DNA from: Pseudomonas nabeulensis
GTDB taxonomy: Bacteria > Pseudomonadota > Gammaproteobacteria > Pseudomonadales > Pseudomonadaceae
Direction: 5' to 3'
Assembly: GCF_004682045.1 (NCBI RefSeq)
Contig: NZ_QUZT01000045.1
Span: 1-57,289 of the forward strand
DNA length: 57,289 bases
Part shown: positions 7,814 through 17,112 of the stretch, one piece after another
Layout: every line of letters starts with the position of its first letter
Numbering within the stretch: position 1 is the first letter of the stretch
Position numbers and translations under genes: made by a program
Notes under the pieces: model-generated
Database searches by the model: none
What the model was told of the DNA's origin: nothing
Seen by the model: the letters and a program-made list of their open reading frames with translations, nothing else

Positions 7814-7863
7814 GGGCCATGAATAAGCTCCTCATCTCTCGATGAGGTAATGATTCATGGCCC
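7814..7863. promoter_or_regulatory. nested perfect stem-loop between cbpA and the NEL gene
   Basis: GGGCCATGAAT (7814-7824) pairs perfectly with ATTCATGGCCC (7853-7863). Inside it CCTCAT (7830-7835) pairs with ATGAGG (7842-7847). The two stems are separated by 5-6-base internal loops. There is no T-run after it, so it is not a classical terminator. It may still end cbpA transcription, stabilise an mRNA end, or serve as a protein site. Confidence 0.6.
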
Positions 7864-7921
7864 AACACACCGGATCGCTCGATAGGCTGAGGTCTCTACC
7901 TCACCTCAAGGACGACCCTTC

Positions 7922-10900
7922 ATGTCACAACCCGACTCAACTGCCACGCTCGTCGGCGTGTTCAACGCCGACGCTCGCGGTGTTCATTACGACTTCCTGA
8001 AAGACCGCGTGCCCGACTGGTTCAAACAGGCGAGTACACAGCGGCAGGAAGAGCTTGCCAACCATGAAATGCATCAGTTGCCCAGTTGGTACCGGGCAGC
8101 CTCAACTGAAGCGAAAGGTGTCGTGGGAGACAGTCACACCCGCTATCGCGAGACGTTGAACATCATTGAGAAACGCCTCGGCAGCCTCACCGACATTGCG
8201 CAGTTTTCCGAAAAATTGCTGAAGGAGGCAATCAAACAAGCATTCAACCTGGACATCGATGTTCGCAACACCTACTTCGCACGTAAATACCGCGGGGTAC
8301 GTGGGCGCTCGGACATGTTTGGTGCTTTCGCACTGGAGCAGCAGGACAACTCGACGCTCAACGACCAGTATCAGGGTATTTCCCTACTGGAAGCCGCACT
8401 GGCCAACTTCGAACCCGACGATGAGCAGCCTCTGAAGTGTGCCGATTGCCGCGTCATCACCACCTTCAGCGCATACGACGGCGAAATCATTCCAACGGTC
8501 TACGCGGTCACGTCCCAGGCCGTGGCTATCTCTGCACATGCATTTGCCAAGCTTTGCCGCACCTTGGACCTGGGCGCGCGTTATCAAGCACACCTCAAAG
8601 AAGTGCTGTATCCCGCTACGCAGGCCGAACGCAACGCCCTGGACCAACAACTGCAAGAACATCACCGTCAACAACTGGCGCTCAGTGTTGAGGTCGCCCG
8701 TCTACAGTACGCCGCAGACCATCGCAGTGGCCGTGTCTTGGCCGGTATCAGCGACACTGCCTACGAGATGCTCAAGCAAGTGCTGGCCGATACGCCGAAC
8801 GTGAGTCTGGACGGCCAGCGGGTCACGTTTGCGGTATTAAAAGTCTTCGGGATCGAATTGGTCGGGCCCTTGCTGATAGGTCCGGATCGTGCTGGCAGTG
8901 CCCGGGTCGAACGGCTGCTGGTGTACATCCCGAATGACCCACAGCAACCGCTCAGGGAATATGCCTCAAGCGCCGATTTCATGGCTGATCTCAGGACCCG
9001 CCTGCACAGCGTCTCTTACCGGCGCTTTTTCAGTCGGTTTATCCCGAAGCGGAGCCAGGGCGAGTTCTTCAAACAATTCAACCGGTTGTATCAGCCTGCA
9101 GGTAATGACAATGCAATGGTGGATTACCCACTGCGGCCCAATCCAGGGCGCTTGATCCTGGATGAAAGAGACCTGCGGGGCAATCTGTGGGGCGGGCTGG
9201 CCAATGCGCATATCCATAAGATTTATGGCGATGCACGAGCGGTCGCCGTGCCGACAGGAGACGAGGATGCCAGGGCTCGAACCGAACGGTTGGAAAGCTA
9301 CCTCGATGCGGTACTCAGTGTTCTGAACGTGGCTGCTTTTGTGGTGCCGGGCCTGGGGCCGATCATGCTGGTCGTCGGGGCCGCGCAGATGTGTTACGAG
9401 GTTTACGAAGGGATCGCAACGGCTGAGCAGGGTGATACGAAAGAGGCGTGGGCACACTTTTCCTCCGTGGCGCTCAATGCGGCGTTCTTTGCCGCCGGTG
9501 CCAAAGTATTACCCAACGTCAAATACGTGAACTCGCTGGATAATCTCAAGCCGGTCACGATGCCGTCGGGCAAACAGATGTTGTGGAAGGCGGACCTGGG
9601 TCCCTATGCGTCCAGGGTCGAACTGGCACCGCAGTCCAAGTCCGACACTTTGGGGCTGCACCAGGTCAACGACCAGAAGGTGTTGCTGCTGGAGGGCAAG
9701 CAATATCAGGTCAAACAGGACGCGGGCACCGGCCAATACCGCATCCAGCATCCGACACGGCCCGACGCCTATGCACCAAAACTGGAGCACAACCATCAGG
9801 GTGTCTGGAGCCATGAACTTGAAGAACCATTGACCTGGGACGACCCGACACTGCTCAAGCGCCTGGGGTTGGCCGCACACCCGGATCAAGTCCGTATCAG
9901 CGGTGTAGAGCTTGATACGTTGCGCGATACATTCGTCAATCATGAATCCTTACCGCTGGTGCTTGAGGAGACCATTAATCGTTTCCAGATCCATCAAGAA
10001 CTCACCACGTTCGTCGAACAGATGAACAGTACCGATCCGCTGGTTTACGCGAAAGCCGAGCCAGCGTTGCAACTTGACCTCATGCAGCGCCGAGGCCTGC
10101 TGCCTGACACGCCATTGCTTCGGGTCATCGACAATAACGCCAAGATCCTTTGGGAAAGCGCCGGCCCGGCATCGACCCCAAGAAAAGTAGTGGCGCTGAG
10201 CCAAGGTAATATGGACCGAGGCGAGTTGCTCAACGAGGTGTTGTACACCTTGCAAGGGGATGACCCGGCGCTCACGGAAATGCCCGGCCGCCCCCAAGAC
10301 TCATTACCTTCCCGGGCCTACCAACTGCGGCAGTTCATCGCCAGCACGGCGGCGTCCCTCAAAGGCGCGTTGGTGGAAGCGCGTTTCAAGGCGTCGACCC
10401 ACCGCGATGATCCCGATGTGCAACGGGTCCTGGATGCTTATCCGAAACTGTCGCCAGCGGTGGCGGCGCGCGTGCTTGAAATCCTGGAGCCGGACGATTT
10501 GCAAGGTTTTCGCCGCACCGGTCGCCTGCCTGAAACCCAGGCCGCGCAAGCTCGATGGTTTGAGCAGGAAACCCGCGTATCCCGTGCCTATGAAGGACTG
10601 CACCTGGACGCCCTGACGGACATCGACAGCCAGCGCCTGGCGTTACGCACCCTTGAAACCCTGCCGGGGTGGCGGCGTGGAACGCGGGTCGAATTACGCC
10701 AGTATTCGTCGCAAGGGGCGACATTGGATGCCATCGGCTCCCCGGACATCACGACGGCCAGGACGCTGGTTCTCCAGGCGAACGGTGAGTTTTTGACCCA
10801 AGGCCCGGGGGATTTTTACACGGCGGCCTGGGAAGCGATGACGCCCCTGGAGCGACAGGCCATGAACCTGAGCGACAGTTCGCAGCTCAAGCAAGCCATC

Positions 10901-13900
10901 AGGCAATCGCCTTTGCCACGGCCTCAATTACGCACGGTTCTGCTGGAACATCCGATCCGCAAGCCACCCTATGATCCTACGATGCGCTTGTTGGGCGGCG
11001 GGCCCGGCTGCAGCCGATTGCACCGTGTGAGTGATCGTGCACTGCATTCTCCCGAGGCACGGGTGCGCAAGCTCTACCCTGCTTTAAGTGAAGCTCGGGC
11101 AATCGAGTTGATTCGCTCAAAGGGCGTCAACATTTCCCGAGTGCTCACGCGGTTGGAAGCTGAGTTCGAGACCTTGGACACCACGTTGAAAGCGTGGGTG
11201 ACAGAGCATGCACCGCAACACATGTTTACCGAGTTTGATCGCCGCGGTGGTTATGCGGCCGTTCGGGCCAATGAAATCAGGCGTTGCTGGCGTCGGGAAA
11301 CGGGGAATACGTTGCAGTTGTCGTTCGGGCACGGGGACGCCACGTTGCCAGCGTTGAACGCAGATTTCAGTCATGTCGAGACGCTTGAACTCCGAAACTT
11401 CAAGTGGTCGGAGAGCGGCGAAAGGTTTCTCAAGAACTTTACTCACGTCAAACACCTGGAGATCTCCAACGCAGGGCTTACGGAACTGCCTGCGGCCTGC
11501 ACTGACATGGTTGGGCTGACCTCTTTGCGTCTACGTAATAATCAAGTCCGGTTAACCGCACGCAGTGCTGCAACGCTAAGCGGAATGATTGATCTGGAGG
11601 TACTTGAGTTGGCAGGCAACCCGCTGGGGGTGCCCCTGGACTTCAGCACCATGCCCCGGCTGAAAAGGCTGGACTTGGCTCTGACGCAAATGGACCAATG
11701 GCCCTCCGGTTTGCAGAACCTGACCTCCGTGGAGTACGTAAGCCTGAGGTTTAATAAACTTCGCCAGGTGCCAGAGGCCCACCTGAACCCACCACCTGAA
11801 CAGCTCGAAGCGATGGCCAAGGTCAATCGCGTCACGATGGTGCAGGGCAACCCGTTTCCTGAGGATTATTGGCAAACATTTGATCGTTACTGGAGGCGCC
11901 TGGGCGAGAGCCGACCCGATTTGGTCTCGGAGGGGGAGCGTGACGCGTTTGACAGCGGTAATCCCAGGGTAAGGACAGTTCAGAAAATGTACCCGACCTA
12001 CAACACGCAAAAGGCCAGGGAGTTTGTCTGGAACCTGGGCGACGCTGCCGAGGTGGAGTTGGCCCGTCTGGAACAGGCGTTTGATCGACTCCAGGCCCAG
12101 CTCGATGCCTGGGCATTCACGGGCGGTGGCGCGCATCAACGGTATGTCCGTCCGGGCCAGTTGAACATCGAGAGAACTGTTCATGCGGATCGACTCGAGG
12201 CTCAGCAACGCATTATGAGCTGCTGGAGACGGGAAACGCCGCAGATGCTGGCCGCCGACGGCAGCCCAATCGGCCTTGAACTGAACCTCAGTGGCTTGAA
12301 CCTGCCGAGCCTGCCGGACCTGGATACCGACTTCAGCCATGTCGGCTCGCTCAAATTGAGCCGCATGAACCTGGCCACGTCCCCCGAGGGGTTTCTCGCA
12401 AGGTTCCAAGGTGTGCGTTGGTTGGATTTGTCTGCCAACCAGTTGCGCGAACTACCACCTGCGGTGGGTGAAATGCGAGGTTTGACGCGTTTGTTTCTAC
12501 AGAACAACCGGATTCGCTTGAGCCCGGAAACGGCCAGGATATTGTCGGAACGTGTGACGCTCAGGGCGTTGCTCGTCAATGATAACGACCTGCGTATCTC
12601 TCCCGATTTCAGCCAGATAACCGATATGCGCACGCTCAACATGGCGCACGCAGGTCTGACTGCCTGGCCGACCGGTTTGGCCGAGCAACCGCTGCTGGAT
12701 CGCATAGACCTCATCGGCAACCAGATGACCGCAATCCCGGCGTCAGTCATCTCACCGCCGCAGGCGCTACTGGCCCAGAGCGCACGGGTCAATAACGTCA
12801 CTGATGCGAGCGGCAATCCCTGGTCAGAGGCCACATTGCAGCAGGTGCGAGAGTATGGTGAGCGCCTTGAGCAGGCCGGATTGGCCTCGCCCAATCAACC
12901 GAATCGGCTGGTCGCTTCTGTGCCTTTGAACGCAAGCCGTGTCGCCGCTCGTGCGGTGACTTACGATGCACCGTTCCAACGCTGGTCCGCAGGCTTGTCC
13001 ACCGAGCAGGCGGCCACCAGAAAAGCCCAGTGGGATGATCTGCGTGAGAAGGCGGGCGCAGACGGCTTTTTCAATGTACTGCGAGACCTGCACGCGGCGG
13101 ACGCAGGCCATGAAGACCTTCAACGGCGAGTGTGGGAGGTCATCGACAGCATCACCGAAAACTCCGCCGAGTCCGAGAGCCTGCGTGAGCAAATGTTCGA
13201 GTGGGCGGGACGGCCGGCGTGCTGTGATCGAGCTGCGCTGTCTTTCAGTAACCTGGAGATCATGACGATGGTTTACAGGGCCAGGCTCCAGGCTATGGAT
13301 TCAACTCAGGGTGTCGCGCTGTCAACCTTGTCCAGAGGCCTGTTCCGACTGGACGAAGTCGAGAAGGTCGCCTTGAACGATATCGATCAGCGCAGAACCG
13401 CAATTAATAACGACCTGGACCTGACCGCTGCACAAAAAGCACAGCGGTTGAATGTGCTTGAAGAGGTTGAAATACGGTTGGCCTATCGATATGGGCTTAA
13501 AGACCGGCTCCAGTTACCTGGGCAGCCTTCACAGGTGAGATTTACCGCATTGGGGGATGTGACCCAGGCCATGCTGGACGCAGCTTATGACAAGATCGTC
13601 GCGCTGGATAACTCGCCCGAAGAGTTTCAGGCGCTGCTGTCCCGCGAGTTCTGGCAAGACCATATAACCCAGAAATACCGGCCGCGATTCGAGGCGCAGG
13701 GCAGGCCATACCAAGAGGCACTGGCCGCGTTGCATGAGCGCTTTTCCGAGGGCAGTCTTACGGCCACCGCGTATGACGCGCAGGCCAAGGATTTGCAAGC
13801 TCGCCTTGTGATTGAAGATGCCGCGTTGATCGATACGCTGACTCGCCAGGAGATCGCTGAGCGCCTGCTGCCTCGGGAGCCCCTTCAAACCCTGACTGAT

Positions 13901-14935
13901 CCCGCTGAGCGACCGGCGTTTGCGGTGGCACTGTCAGAGGCACAAGCCATTGAGTTCAACGGCAAACAGTATTTTATAACGAGCATGCCAGATGCCGGTG
14001 ATGGGCAGCATTACTTGCTACGGGTGCAGAGCCCGAGTAATCCGTTCGAACTGGTCAGCAGCGGGATTGTGGCCAAGCCGGATGTGAAAGGTGTTTGGCA
14101 GCGCAGAGGCCAGGTCGGGGGGATGCGCGCAGGTTCGTCCGACGATGAATTTGAACCTGCCTCGGAGTCCATGCCGGTGTCGCCCTATACCACGGCAGAG
14201 CTTAGGTTCATGCGTCAGGACGCTCACTTTGTGACGCTCCAAAACCAACTGGGCACTTACAACCGTGCCAATAACGGCAAGTACCCACTCAGGGATTACC
14301 AGGGCAGGCCAATTCGAATCAGACGCCTGCAGACACAGTTTAAAAAAGACTCGGGTGAGACCTATTCCTCGGCGCAAGTAAAGCCCTATATAAAGTTTGA
14401 AGGGTATGAACACGTCGCGGCGCTCTACGAAGAGAAACTACAGTGGCGAACCTTTACGGCTGACGATGTGAAAGTGCCGGGAGAGAAGGCTTTGATAGGG
14501 CAGTCCATGGTCGTGGCCAATCGACGCATTGTTAAAGGCGAAATTGTGGGGGTGTACGGAGGGGTCGTTATGCCTCACGGTTTTTCCGCGGGCGCGGTGA
14601 GTACGTTTGGCATGAAGGTCGGCTCCAGGGTCGTGTCGGACGCGGGTTCTTTGCGCAACGAGTCGATTAATCTCGTGGGCGACAACATTCTGTCCAGAAT
14701 CAATACCCACTTTGAATATGACGCCAGCGGCAAACCCTTACGACAGGCGTCGGCGGGGTACAACGTTGAAGGTATTCCTTTCGACGTTGAAGCCGAACAT
14801 GCGACCAGCCGCCCAGGGGTGAGGAGCGAGTATTTCTTGACTGCTGTGTACGCGACTGAAGATATCCCAGCGGGCGTCGAACTGCGGATGGACTACGGGT
14901 ATGACGAGGAGATGATCAAAGCCAGGTTTCCTTGA
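7922..14935 (+). CDS. giant LRR protein with NEL-type E3 ubiquitin ligase signature and SET-like C-terminus
   Basis: This is a 2337-residue protein without a signal peptide, starting at ATG 7922. The N-terminal ~1000 residues resemble the large DUF6543-type region of Pseudomonas NEL proteins and contain a hydrophobic pair at about 463-530 (VLNVAAFVVPGLGPIMLVVG), perhaps for membrane insertion. A helical module plus CWRRETG and leucine-rich repeats occurs twice (from about 1048 and about 1354), an internal duplication. After the second LRR comes an IpaH/SspH-like ligase region with the motif ACCDRAALSF; Cys1767-Cys1768-Asp1769 matches the CxD active site, where Cys accepts ubiquitin. Residues about 2175-2330 look like a SET domain: GVYGGVV, SRINTH and ELRMDYGYDE correspond to YxG, RxxNHS and ELxxDY. 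The expected role is modifying proteins in a eukaryotic cell. The secretion route is not visible. Confidence 0.75.
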   Translation: MSQPDSTATLVGVFNADARGVHYDFLKDRVPDWFKQASTQRQEELANHEMHQLPSWYRAASTEAKGVVGDSHTRYRETLNIIEKRLGSLTDIAQFSEKLLKEAIKQAFNLDIDVRNTYFARKYRGVRGRSDMFGAFALEQQDNSTLNDQYQGISLLEAALANFEPDDEQPLKCADCRVITTFSAYDGEIIPTVYAVTSQAVAISAHAFAKLCRTLDLGARYQAHLKEVLYPATQAERNALDQQLQEHHRQQLALSVEVARLQYAADHRSGRVLAGISDTAYEMLKQVLADTPNVSLDGQRVTFAVLKVFGIELVGPLLIGPDRAGSARVERLLVYIPNDPQQPLREYASSADFMADLRTRLHSVSYRRFFSRFIPKRSQGEFFKQFNRLYQPAGNDNAMVDYPLRPNPGRLILDERDLRGNLWGGLANAHIHKIYGDARAVAVPTGDEDARARTERLESYLDAVLSVLNVAAFVVPGLGPIMLVVGAAQMCYEVYEGIATAEQGDTKEAWAHFSSVALNAAFFAAGAKVLPNVKYVNSLDNLKPVTMPSGKQMLWKADLGPYASRVELAPQSKSDTLGLHQVNDQKVLLLEGKQYQVKQDAGTGQYRIQHPTRPDAYAPKLEHNHQGVWSHELEEPLTWDDPTLLKRLGLAAHPDQVRISGVELDTLRDTFVNHESLPLVLEETINRFQIHQELTTFVEQMNSTDPLVYAKAEPALQLDLMQRRGLLPDTPLLRVIDNNAKILWESAGPASTPRKVVALSQGNMDRGELLNEVLYTLQGDDPALTEMPGRPQDSLPSRAYQLRQFIASTAASLKGALVEARFKASTHRDDPDVQRVLDAYPKLSPAVAARVLEILEPDDLQGFRRTGRLPETQAAQARWFEQETRVSRAYEGLHLDALTDIDSQRLALRTLETLPGWRRGTRVELRQYSSQGATLDAIGSPDITTARTLVLQANGEFLTQGPGDFYTAAWEAMTPLERQAMNLSDSSQLKQAIRQSPLPRPQLRTVLLEHPIRKPPYDPTMRLLGGGPGCSRLHRVSDRALHSPEARVRKLYPALSEARAIELIRSKGVNISRVLTRLEAEFETLDTTLKAWVTEHAPQHMFTEFDRRGGYAAVRANEIRRCWRRETGNTLQLSFGHGDATLPALNADFSHVETLELRNFKWSESGERFLKNFTHVKHLEISNAGLTELPAACTDMVGLTSLRLRNNQVRLTARSAATLSGMIDLEVLELAGNPLGVPLDFSTMPRLKRLDLALTQMDQWPSGLQNLTSVEYVSLRFNKLRQVPEAHLNPPPEQLEAMAKVNRVTMVQGNPFPEDYWQTFDRYWRRLGESRPDLVSEGERDAFDSGNPRVRTVQKMYPTYNTQKAREFVWNLGDAAEVELARLEQAFDRLQAQLDAWAFTGGGAHQRYVRPGQLNIERTVHADRLEAQQRIMSCWRRETPQMLAADGSPIGLELNLSGLNLPSLPDLDTDFSHVGSLKLSRMNLATSPEGFLARFQGVRWLDLSANQLRELPPAVGEMRGLTRLFLQNNRIRLSPETARILSERVTLRALLVNDNDLRISPDFSQITDMRTLNMAHAGLTAWPTGLAEQPLLDRIDLIGNQMTAIPASVISPPQALLAQSARVNNVTDASGNPWSEATLQQVREYGERLEQAGLASPNQPNRLVASVPLNASRVAARAVTYDAPFQRWSAGLSTEQAATRKAQWDDLREKAGADGFFNVLRDLHAADAGHEDLQRRVWEVIDSITENSAESESLREQMFEWAGRPACCDRAALSFSNLEIMTMVYRARLQAMDSTQGVALSTLSRGLFRLDEVEKVALNDIDQRRTAINNDLDLTAAQKAQRLNVLEEVEIRLAYRYGLKDRLQLPGQPSQVRFTALGDVTQAMLDAAYDKIVALDNSPEEFQALLSREFWQDHITQKYRPRFEAQGRPYQEALAALHERFSEGSLTATAYDAQAKDLQARLVIEDAALIDTLTRQEIAERLLPREPLQTLTDPAERPAFAVALSEAQAIEFNGKQYFITSMPDAGDGQHYLLRVQSPSNPFELVSSGIVAKPDVKGVWQRRGQVGGMRAGSSDDEFEPASESMPVSPYTTAELRFMRQDAHFVTLQNQLGTYNRANNGKYPLRDYQGRPIRIRRLQTQFKKDSGETYSSAQVKPYIKFEGYEHVAALYEEKLQWRTFTADDVKVPGEKALIGQSMVVANRRIVKGEIVGVYGGVVMPHGFSAGAVSTFGMKVGSRVVSDAGSLRNESINLVGDNILSRINTHFEYDASGKPLRQASAGYNVEGIPFDVEAEHATSRPGVRSEYFLTAVYATEDIPAGVELRMDYGYDEEMIKARFP

Positions 14936-14952
14936 ACCGGGTATTCGAGCGT

Positions 14953-14985
14953 CCCCCTTGAGGACGAACATCGCCTTCAAGGGGG
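14953..14985. terminator. bidirectional terminator-like hairpin between NEL gene and ureC
   Basis: CCCCCTTGA (14953-14961) pairs with TCAAGGGGG (14977-14985) around a 15-base loop, between two convergent genes. No long T-run follows, so the strength as an intrinsic terminator is uncertain. Confidence 0.5.
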
Positions 14986-14995
14986 CGGGACGTCG

Positions 14996-16696
14996 TTAAA
15001 ACAAAAAGTAGCGCTGTGCCATCGGCAGTACATCCGCCGGCTCACACCACAGCAGCACGCCGTCGGCCTTGACCTGATAGGTCTGCGGGTCCACCTCGAT
15101 ATCCGGCAGGTAATCGTTGTGGATCAGGTCGGTTTTCTGTACGTCGCGGCATCCCTTGACCACCGCGATCTGCTTCTTCAACCCCAGGGCTTCGGGCACG
15201 CCGGCGTCCTGGGCGGCCTGGCTGATAAAGGTCAGGCTGGTGGCGTGCAGCGAGCTGCCGAAGCTGGCGAACATCGGACGGTAATGCACCGGCTGCGGTG
15301 TGGGGATCGATGCGTTGGCGTCGCCCATGAGGCTTGAGGCAATCGCGCCGCCCTTGAGAATCAGGGTCGGCTTGATGCCGAAAAACGCCGGGCGCCACAG
15401 CACCAGGTCGGCCCATTTGCCCACCTCGATGGAGCCGACGACATGGCTCACACCGTGGGTGATCGCCGGGTTGATGGTGTATTTGGCGATGTAGCGTTTG
15501 GCGCGGAAGTTGTCGTTGCCGGGGCCGTCGCCAGGCAACGGTCCTCGCTGTTTCTTCATCTTGTCGGCGGTTTGCCAGGTGCGCGTGATCACCTCGCCCA
15601 CACGGCCCATGGCCTGGCTGTCGGAACTGATCATCGAGAACGCGCCGAGGTCGTGCAGGATGTCTTCGGCGGCGATGGTCTCGCGGCGGATACGGCTTTC
15701 GGCGAAGGCCACGTCTTCGGCAATGCTCGGATCGAGGTGGTGGCAGACCATCAACATATCGAGGTGCTCGTCGATGGTATTGCGTGTGAACGGCCGCGTC
15801 GGGTTGGTCGAACTCGGTAATACGTTGGGGAAACCGCAGGCCTTGATGATATCCGGCGCGTGACCGCCACCGGCACCTTCGGTGTGATAGGTGTGGATGG
15901 TGCGGCCCTTGAGCGCGGCGAGGGTGGTTTCGACGAAACCGGATTCGTTCAGGGTGTCGCTGTGGATCGCCACCTGCACGTCGTATTCGTCGGCGACGCT
16001 CAGGCAGTTGTCGATGCTCGCCGGCGTGGTGCCCCAGTCTTCATGCAGCTTCAAACCGATGGCACCGGCCTTGACCTGTTCAATCAGCGGCCCCGGCAAA
16101 CTGGCGTTGCCCTTACCGGTGAAACCGATGTTCATCGGGAACGAATCGCTGGCCTGGAGCATGCGCGCCAGGTGCCATGGGCCGGAGGTGCAGGTGGTCG
16201 CATTGGTGCCGGTGGCCGGGCCGGTGCCGCCGCCGATCATGGTGGTAACGCCGCTGGTCAGCGCTTCTTCGATCTGCTGCGGGCAGATGAAATGCACGTG
16301 GCTGTCGATGCCGCCGGCGGTGAGGATCATGCCTTCGCCGGCGATCACTTCGGTGCTGGCGCCGATGGCCATGGTCACGCCAGGCTGGATATCCGGGTTG
16401 CCGGCCTTGCCGATGGCGTGGATGCGGCCGTTCTTCAGGCCGACGTCGGCCTTGACGATGCCCCAGTGGTCGATGATCAGCGCGTTGGTGATCAGCGTGT
16501 CGACCACTTCATGGGCGAGCAATTGGCTCTGGCCCTGGCCGTCGCGGATGACTTTTCCGCCGCCGAATTTGACTTCTTCACCGTAGACGGTGAAGTCCTG
16601 TTCGACTTCGACGAACAGCTCGGTGTCAGCCAGGCGGACCTTGTCACCGACGGTGGGGCCGTACATGTCGGCGTAGGCTTGGCGGGTGATTTTCAT
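14996..16696 (-). CDS. ureC: urease alpha subunit
   Basis: The 566-residue catalytic subunit hydrolyses urea to ammonia and carbamate at a dinickel centre. GAIGLKLHEDWG contains the lysine that is carbamylated to bridge the two nickels. HVHFICPQQ holds the first metal histidines, and VCHHLDPSIAEDVAFAESRIR holds the active-site flap with the catalytic histidine. Length is normal for the family. It is the last gene of the minus-strand order ureD-ureA-GNAT-GNAT-ureB-ureC and is separated from ureB by 110 bases carrying a REP pair. The nickel-loading genes ureE, ureF and ureG are not next to it; in P. aeruginosa they are also at a separate place. Confidence 0.97.
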   Translation of the reverse strand: MKITRQAYADMYGPTVGDKVRLADTELFVEVEQDFTVYGEEVKFGGGKVIRDGQGQSQLLAHEVVDTLITNALIIDHWGIVKADVGLKNGRIHAIGKAGNPDIQPGVTMAIGASTEVIAGEGMILTAGGIDSHVHFICPQQIEEALTSGVTTMIGGGTGPATGTNATTCTSGPWHLARMLQASDSFPMNIGFTGKGNASLPGPLIEQVKAGAIGLKLHEDWGTTPASIDNCLSVADEYDVQVAIHSDTLNESGFVETTLAALKGRTIHTYHTEGAGGGHAPDIIKACGFPNVLPSSTNPTRPFTRNTIDEHLDMLMVCHHLDPSIAEDVAFAESRIRRETIAAEDILHDLGAFSMISSDSQAMGRVGEVITRTWQTADKMKKQRGPLPGDGPGNDNFRAKRYIAKYTINPAITHGVSHVVGSIEVGKWADLVLWRPAFFGIKPTLILKGGAIASSLMGDANASIPTPQPVHYRPMFASFGSSLHATSLTFISQAAQDAGVPEALGLKKQIAVVKGCRDVQKTDLIHNDYLPDIEVDPQTYQVKADGVLLWCEPADVLPMAQRYFLF

Positions 16697-16735
16697 GTGT
16701 GTGCCTCAAAATTTTGTGTTGAATGTGAGTCCGCC

Positions 16736-16800
16736 ATCGGGGGCAAGCCCCCTCCCACAGGGGAATGTATTTCAAGTGTGGGAGGGGGCTTGCCCCCGAT
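16736..16800. repeat. outward-facing REP pair inside the urease operon
   Basis: A minus core (16736-16759) and a plus core (16777-16800, GGGAGGGGGCTTGCCCCC) are only 17 bases apart and face outward. The spacing and order differ from the ordinary REPINs in this window, where plus precedes minus about 90 bases overall. It lies between ureB and ureC, so it is transcribed with them and can fold into a strong hairpin. Confidence 0.9.
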
Positions 16801-16806
16801 GAGGCC

Positions 16807-17112
16807 CTAAAGGTCACCCATGATTCTTCCGGCAAACCCAAACACCCGGCGACCGCCACTCAGATCCACCAACTCCACCTCCCGACTCTGCCCCGGCTCA
16901 AACCGCACTGCCGTCCCCGCCGGAATGTTCAAGCGCATGCCACGGCTCGCCACCCGATCAAAGGTCAGCGCGTCATTGGTCTCGAAAAAATGATAATGCG
17001 AACCCACCTGGATCGGCCGGTCGCCGCTGTTGGCCACGCTCAGGGTGACCGTGCGGCGACCCACGTTGAGTTCGATGTCGCCAGGCTGGATCTGATATTC
17101 ACCAGGAATCAT
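16807..17112 (-). CDS. ureB: urease beta subunit
   Basis: The 101-residue structural subunit has the family patterns MIPGEYQI, QVGSHYHFFE and FDRVASRGMRLNIPAGTAVRFEPG. It packs against UreC and UreA in the urease trimer and does not carry the active site itself. Its ATG overlaps the stop of the upstream acetyltransferase by four bases (ATGA), indicating coupled translation. Length is typical of separate beta subunits in Proteobacteria. Confidence 0.97.
   Translation of the reverse strand: MIPGEYQIQPGDIELNVGRRTVTLSVANSGDRPIQVGSHYHFFETNDALTFDRVASRGMRLNIPAGTAVRFEPGQSREVELVDLSGGRRVFGFAGRIMGDL

Noticed and set aside
6609..7868. Upstream extension of the Hsp70 frame to 842 codons
   Set aside because: It is antisense to the well-supported CbpA-type gene. 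The Hsp70 signatures start right after ATG 6608, so the extension is a shadow frame.
7814..7870. Integron attC site
   Set aside because: A GCCCAAC-like heptamer occurs, but the core sites are in the wrong order and no GTTRRRY partner is present.
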